This document shows positions 40,299 through 42,994 of a stretch of 42,994 nt of DNA, piece after piece. Within the stretch, counting starts at the first letter, position 1, and every line of letters begins with the position of its first letter. The notes beneath the pieces were generated by a model. The model was not told where the DNA came from, did no database searches, and saw only the letters and a program-made list of their open reading frames with translations. The position numbers and the translations under genes were made by a program. Source of the stretch: a virus; IMG/VR virus record IMGVR_UViG_3300037961_000423, positions 1 through 42,994 of that record; one strand, given 5' to 3'.

Positions 40299-42355
40299 TA
40301 GAAAAATCCTCCACCGAAGCCACCTGTAATAAAGCTCCCTATTATTTTACCAAATGCTGCAGAGGATTGATAGTCATTTTTCATGTTTTGAATATTAGCA
40401 TCTGAATCAGCAGCTAACTGCGCCCGTGCAAGTTCGATAACACGACTACGTTCATTCTCAGCAGATGTCCAAGCCCACTCCATCGTGTCACCATAGTAGT
40501 TCCACAAGTTGTTGTAAGCCTGATTTGATATACCTAATAAAGCTTGAGCATTTACTTCATTTGCTCTGTTTATTGCAGCAGTATCTGCTGTAGCTATCTG
40601 CCTACGCCAGTTTGCATTTGATTGTGCAATTACCATCTGGTTTTGTGCATTAAACTGGTCACGGTTATTATTCATCTCAGCATTAAATCGCTCAATAGTA
40701 TTTCTTTGCCCTGCGTTAAATTGCTCTTGAGCATTTATCTGTGTTGAGTTAAACTGAGAAGCTTGCTGTGCTAGACTTGCAAAGAACTGGTCAACTTGAT
40801 TTTGTGATGTAGCGTTAAATTGTCTAGCGGCATTTTCAGCAGCAGTATCTGTAAATAAAGATTGTACACGCTGCTGTGCATTGAACATGTTTGCTTGTTG
40901 TTGATTAGACAGGTTAGCCATGTCCATCTGTAAGAAAGACTTAGCATTTTGTACAGCAGCTTGCTGTCTATTACCTAAGTTAGAAAGGTCTAAGTTAGCA
41001 AGTGCAGAAGCCTGTGCAATAACCAAAGCTTGTTTATTACCTAAATTATTTAGGTTCATTGTATTAATAGCACGGCTATTTTCTAGCTGTATTTGCTGTT
41101 CAGCATTAAAGTTCTGACCAGCTATGTCTGCAACACGTGCAGCATTTTGTACTCTTGCTTGAAACTCTTGGTCAAACTCCTGACCTAAGAACCTAGCACG
41201 TTGTTCCGCAGCAAGCATTGCTACCTGCTGTCTGTTAGAGAGGTTTTGACCTTCAAACTGTGCTTGTATTTGAGCATCTGCCTGTGCAATCGGAAGTGAT
41301 GCTTCCATAGCTGCTTGCACAATAGCCTGACCTGCTAGTGATGAAGCACCCAAACCACGAGCAGCCATTTGTGCATTAGCAACACGAATAGCACCAGCAG
41401 CCCATGCAGGTGGATTAGCACCTTGAAACTGTTGCTGTAGATTAGCCAATTGTCCCTGCACAGTTGCCTGTACACTTGGTGTGGCTGTAGCAGCTTGTGT
41501 CTGTGCTATTGACTGAGATATTTTTGCGGAGTCAACACCAGACCCACTAATTAATTCACCAGCTTGTATCTGTCTTTGTACAGGATTATTTATTAATTGT
41601 GCATTACCTTGTGCAGCTTGTAAATTGCCCACTGAAGATGCAGTTTGTTGAGCAGCAGTTATCTGTGCATTTGGGTCATTAGGATTAGTCTGTGCAGCTT
41701 GTGTGGCGTTTAAAGCAGCATCTACGGCTGGTGCAGCCTGTGCAGCTTGCATAACATTAGCTTGTGAAGCTTGAACTACGCCTGTTGTAGCTGTACCTGC
41801 TTGTGCTGTTGGAATAGCTACCTGACCAGTTAACTGACCTGTTTGTTGTGCAATGTCTTGACCTACTGTGGGTGTAACACCTACCACTTGAACCTCAGCA
41901 CCAGACGGTAATCCCGGCTGAGAAATCATATCAGCAGATACTTCACCTATAGATTTACCAGCAGTTGATTGTTGACCGGGAGCAGGTGCTGTAGGTAATA
42001 CAGGATAGGGAGAGGGAGCGTTTGTTGATGTGATACCCGGAATATTCACAACAGGGCCAGTAGGAGGATTTACACTTAAAGTAGTTGTAGGGCCACCGGG
42101 CAACCCGGCTTGAATACCACCACTTCCACCACCCGGAAAAATTGTGCCACCTGTACTCATCTGAACAGAGCCAGCACGTGCATTTCTTCTACTAGACATT
42201 TCTTTATTCTGAGTATCTAGTATAGAAAGCATACCCTCAAAGGTTTTAGCTGCCTGTGGATTAGACTGAACATAAGACTGAAAACCAGCCATATCTCCTG
42301 TATACCCAATAGATTTAGCCATAGCACGTTCTAATTGTTCAGGTATTTGAAGCAT
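40298..42355 (-). CDS. Gln/Ala/Asn-rich coiled-coil virion protein with 11/22-residue repeats (685 aa)
   Basis: Residues 1-130 are Gly/Pro/Thr-rich, 130-370 Gln/Ala/Thr-rich. From 371 to 482 a 22-residue repeat is visible (NLSN at 371, NFNA 415, NLGN 437, NLGN 459, NLSN 481). From about 512 to 568 it is an 11-residue repeat (QF/RF at 512, 523, 534, 545, 556, 567). The 11-residue spacing is that of hendecad coiled coils. The end has a Gly-rich hydrophobic tail (IIGSFITGGFGGGFF). A tail, needle or ejection protein is likely. Confidence 0.65.
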   Translation of the reverse strand: MLQIPEQLERAMAKSIGYTGDMAGFQSYVQSNPQAAKTFEGMLSILDTQNKEMSSRRNARAGSVQMSTGGTIFPGGGSGGIQAGLPGGPTTTLSVNPPTGPVVNIPGITSTNAPSPYPVLPTAPAPGQQSTAGKSIGEVSADMISQPGLPSGAEVQVVGVTPTVGQDIAQQTGQLTGQVAIPTAQAGTATTGVVQASQANVMQAAQAAPAVDAALNATQAAQTNPNDPNAQITAAQQTASSVGNLQAAQGNAQLINNPVQRQIQAGELISGSGVDSAKISQSIAQTQAATATPSVQATVQGQLANLQQQFQGANPPAWAAGAIRVANAQMAARGLGASSLAGQAIVQAAMEASLPIAQADAQIQAQFEGQNLSNRQQVAMLAAEQRARFLGQEFDQEFQARVQNAARVADIAGQNFNAEQQIQLENSRAINTMNLNNLGNKQALVIAQASALANLDLSNLGNRQQAAVQNAKSFLQMDMANLSNQQQANMFNAQQRVQSLFTDTAAENAARQFNATSQNQVDQFFASLAQQASQFNSTQINAQEQFNAGQRNTIERFNAEMNNNRDQFNAQNQMVIAQSNANWRRQIATADTAAINRANEVNAQALLGISNQAYNNLWNYYGDTMEWAWTSAENERSRVIELARAQLAADSDANIQNMKNDYQSSAAFGKIIGSFITGGFGGGFF

Positions 42356-42538
42356 TTAATCTGCATCCTGTATTGTGTTACCTTTAGCTACCCACTCAAG
42401 GATGGCTGCGTAGTCTGTATTATCTGGGTCAAGGGGAACGCTCACTCCAACACCATTAATCGTGCAAGAAACCATACTATTCTCACCGTCCACACCAGCT
42501 ATGTATTTTGCATTTGCTATGATTTTTTTCTCAATCAT
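42356..42538 (-). CDS. Small XkdW-like tail-associated protein (60 aa)
   Basis: Reads MIEKKIIANAKYIAGVDGEN, then INGVGVSVPLDPDNTDYAAI and LEWVAKGNTIQDAD. The PLDPxNxDYxxILxWVAxGNTI motif is common in small genes next to tail fibres of podoviruses (XkdW-like). A tail-fibre-linked role is likely; the mechanism is unknown. The preceding fibre gene ends immediately before it. Confidence 0.7.
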   Translation of the reverse strand: MIEKKIIANAKYIAGVDGENSMVSCTINGVGVSVPLDPDNTDYAAILEWVAKGNTIQDAD

Positions 42539-42994
42539 TTACATCTCCGCTGCTGCCTCTAAGTATGCTTGATTTAGGTGCGAGAAATGAGTGTCTGACC
42601 CGCCAGAGCCGTCTATAGGGGCGTTAAAGCCGTCTATAGCTCCGTAATTGGCGGCTTGATTAGATGCAGTCGCACCAGTGCTACCGTTTCTTACATTGTA
42701 ATTTGTAACAGTTGGGGCGGCTCTCATTGAGGGAATGAGTTGAACATAAATACTTGTGCTTCCTGTGTAAGCATGAAAGCCACCATAATAGCTAGTGCCT
42801 GTAATATATTGATAATAACGTCTGCACTTGGTTAAGGTGGTTGCATAGTCCTCGTGTTCAAATGCTGTAGCTACATCTCCTACTTCAAGCTGTATTCCTG
42901 TAATAAAAAATTCACCTGTCTGTGCAGCAAAATTTACCGCATCACTGTGTTGAAAATCATCAGTTGCAGAGTAAGCACCCCACCCTGTGTGTGG
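42539..42994 (-). CDS. Tail fibre C-terminal domain (cut by window edge)
   Basis: The reading frame continues without a stop to the right edge (at least 151 codons plus stop), so the short ATG-initiated frame ending at 42727 is only its tail. It contains TGIQLEVGDVATAFEHEDYA followed by TKCRRYYQYI, the conserved motif of carbohydrate-binding-like C-terminal domains of phage tail fibres (IQLEVGxxATxFExRxYxxELxxCxRYY). It ends in a Gly/Asn/Ser-rich segment. It is a likely receptor-binding protein; most of the gene lies beyond the window. Confidence 0.8.
   Translation of the reverse strand, partial: PHTGWGAYSATDDFQHSDAVNFAAQTGEFFITGIQLEVGDVATAFEHEDYATTLTKCRRYYQYITGTSYYGGFHAYTGSTSIYVQLIPSMRAAPTVTNYNVRNGSTGATASNQAANYGAIDGFNAPIDGSGGSDTHFSHLNQAYLEAAAEM

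Noticed and set aside
1-42994. CRISPR array, tRNA genes and insertion sequences
   Set aside because: I saw no regularly spaced repeats, cloverleaf-like sequence or transposase. A tRNA scan would settle the tRNA question.

Overview
The window is a 43-kb piece of a tailed marine podovirus genome. Its gene content and order fit the group around the SAR116 phage HMO-2011, so the host is probably a marine alphaproteobacterium. The clearest marker is a family A DNA polymerase with a DnaJ-type zinc finger between its exonuclease and polymerase domains, a fusion described for HMO-2011. A monomeric B12-dependent ribonucleotide reductase, separate primase and helicase genes, a T7-type endonuclease I, MazG, DUF3310, and a P22/podovirus-type head module also fit. 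The assignment rests on motif recognition, not on a database search.

Layout. (1) Positions 1-17647, minus strand: late genes. From the promoter inward these are many small basic proteins, a lysis group (two holin candidates and a GH24 lysozyme), small terminase, a Tat-signal protein, large terminase, portal, a 1202-aa structural protein, scaffold, a 2OG-Fe(II) oxygenase-like protein, and the first 20 codons of what is probably the major capsid protein. (2) Positions 17648-18358: a non-coding divergent control region with a near-consensus leftward promoter, CATTTAAATG palindromes, a G-rich island and a perfect 16-bp parS-like palindrome. (3) Positions 18359-34817, plus strand: early genes. A run of tiny, overlapping, mostly unknown genes is followed by a DUF932 protein, an integrase, the replication and nucleotide genes, and a terminator. 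(4) Positions 34828-42994, minus strand: virion proteins (a probable ejection protein, a repeat-rich coiled-coil protein) and the C-terminal part of a tail fibre that runs off the right edge.

Both window edges cut genes read leftward: the capsid gene runs off the left, and the fibre gene enters from the right. The simplest reading is a circular or circularly permuted genome in which all late genes form one leftward unit, starting near 17.8 kb, passing through a segment not shown (rest of the capsid gene, tail tube and adaptor genes), and ending at the two-way terminator at 34.8 kb. The early unit converges on the same terminator.

The most unusual features are the parS-like site in the control region, the apparent total absence of GATC and of CCWGG by eye (CCSGG is frequent, GANTC is present), and a G-run motif repeated only in non-coding gaps. 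A Tat-signal protein sits in the packaging module. About 20 genes under 60 codons, many tied by TAATG or ATGA junctions, were found by reading the sequence directly.
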